DNA from: Candidatus Parcubacteria bacterium
Lineage (GTDB): Bacteria > Patescibacteriota > Minisyncoccia > Phycocordibacterales > Phycocordibacteraceae
Direction of reading: 5' to 3'
Assembly (NCBI GenBank): GCA_027310925.1
Contig: DAICZX010000016.1
Coordinates: 1-5,535, forward strand
DNA length: 5,535 nt
Of this stretch, positions 5,359-5,535 are shown piece by piece. Position 1 is the stretch's first letter. Each line of letters begins with the position of its first letter. The notes below the pieces were generated by a model. It was not told where the DNA came from and ran no database searches. It saw only the letters and a program-made list of their open reading frames with translations. Both the position numbers and the translations under genes were made by a program.

Positions 5359-5535
5359 ATGACAAAAAAAGAAGATATGTTGCTTTTTAAAGAAGTTGAG
5401 CCACCGCAGGAACTCCTTTCAATAGTTCTTGCGCGTGTAGCATTTGCGCGCCAAAATGCAGCACGTCTTCGACTCGTGGTGTTCGGTACAATCGCATTTT
5501 CATCTGCACTCATGCTTATTCCAGCACTACAATAC
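5359..5535 (+). CDS. Putative membrane anti-sigma factor, N-terminal part (3' end outside window)
   Basis: The first 59 residues of an open frame that runs off the window. It begins with a charged segment (MTKKEDMLLFKEVEPPQ), continues with an amphipathic stretch ELLSIVLARVAFARQNAARLR (18-38), and enters a hydrophobic helix from about 39 (LVVFGTIAFSSALMLIPAL). A short cytosolic N-terminus followed by a membrane span, directly downstream of an ECF sigma gene, is the usual arrangement of a membrane anti-sigma factor; the amphipathic helix would be the sigma-binding part. No zinc-binding His/Cys motif is present in the visible part. It does not resemble the anti-sigma candidate at 1858 in sequence. 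There is no Shine-Dalgarno in the 17-base gap; an internal ATG at 5377 is an alternative start. Function is inferred mainly from position and topology. Confidence 0.6.
   Translation, partial: MTKKEDMLLFKEVEPPQELLSIVLARVAFARQNAARLRLVVFGTIAFSSALMLIPALQY

Overview
The window is about 5.5 kb of tightly packed genes, all on the + strand. It looks like a chromosome fragment from a small-genome bacterium. I infer a member of the Patescibacteria (CPR), probably Parcubacteria/Kaiserbacteria-like. The grounds are the very short intergenic gaps, start codons with no Shine-Dalgarno that sit just behind -10-like boxes, a fermentative D-lactate dehydrogenase next to enolase, short membrane-bound putative anti-sigma proteins of a kind I associate with these bacteria, and a fused RnfD-like/flavin reductase gene. 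No rRNA or other taxonomic marker is present, so the assignment is tentative.

Left part (2-1301): the 3' end of enolase, then after 19 bases a complete D-lactate dehydrogenase. Together they suggest the end of glycolysis coupled to NADH re-oxidation by lactate formation. Middle-left (1314-2571): an ECF-type sigma factor whose last 17 bases overlap the start of a three-helix membrane protein with an extracytoplasmic OB-like domain. This is the layout of a sigma/anti-sigma pair. Centre (2620-4743): a two-gene redox cassette. The first gene encodes a membrane-anchored FMN-binding protein with a covalent flavinylation motif. Three bases later comes a 507-residue protein joining an RnfD/NqrB-like membrane domain to a cytosolic ferredoxin-reductase-type FAD/NAD(P)H domain. 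Right part (4772-5535): a second, different ECF sigma factor followed by the start of a second putative membrane anti-sigma factor, cut by the window edge.

Inferred joint role: electrons from cytosolic NAD(P)H pass through FAD in the reductase domain and across the membrane through the RnfD-like domain to FMN on the extracytoplasmic protein. This would be a minimal transmembrane flavin electron-transfer chain. It is bracketed by two sigma/anti-sigma pairs, which suggests control by an envelope or redox signal. Terminal acceptor, ion coupling and sigma targets cannot be read from the window.

No RNA gene, mobile element, CRISPR array, clear intrinsic terminator or minus-strand gene was found. 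The longest gaps between genes are 48 bases (2572-2619) and 28 bases (4744-4771), and each holds a promoter candidate. GC content falls from about 65% in sampled lines at the left to about 32-40% in sampled lines at the right.
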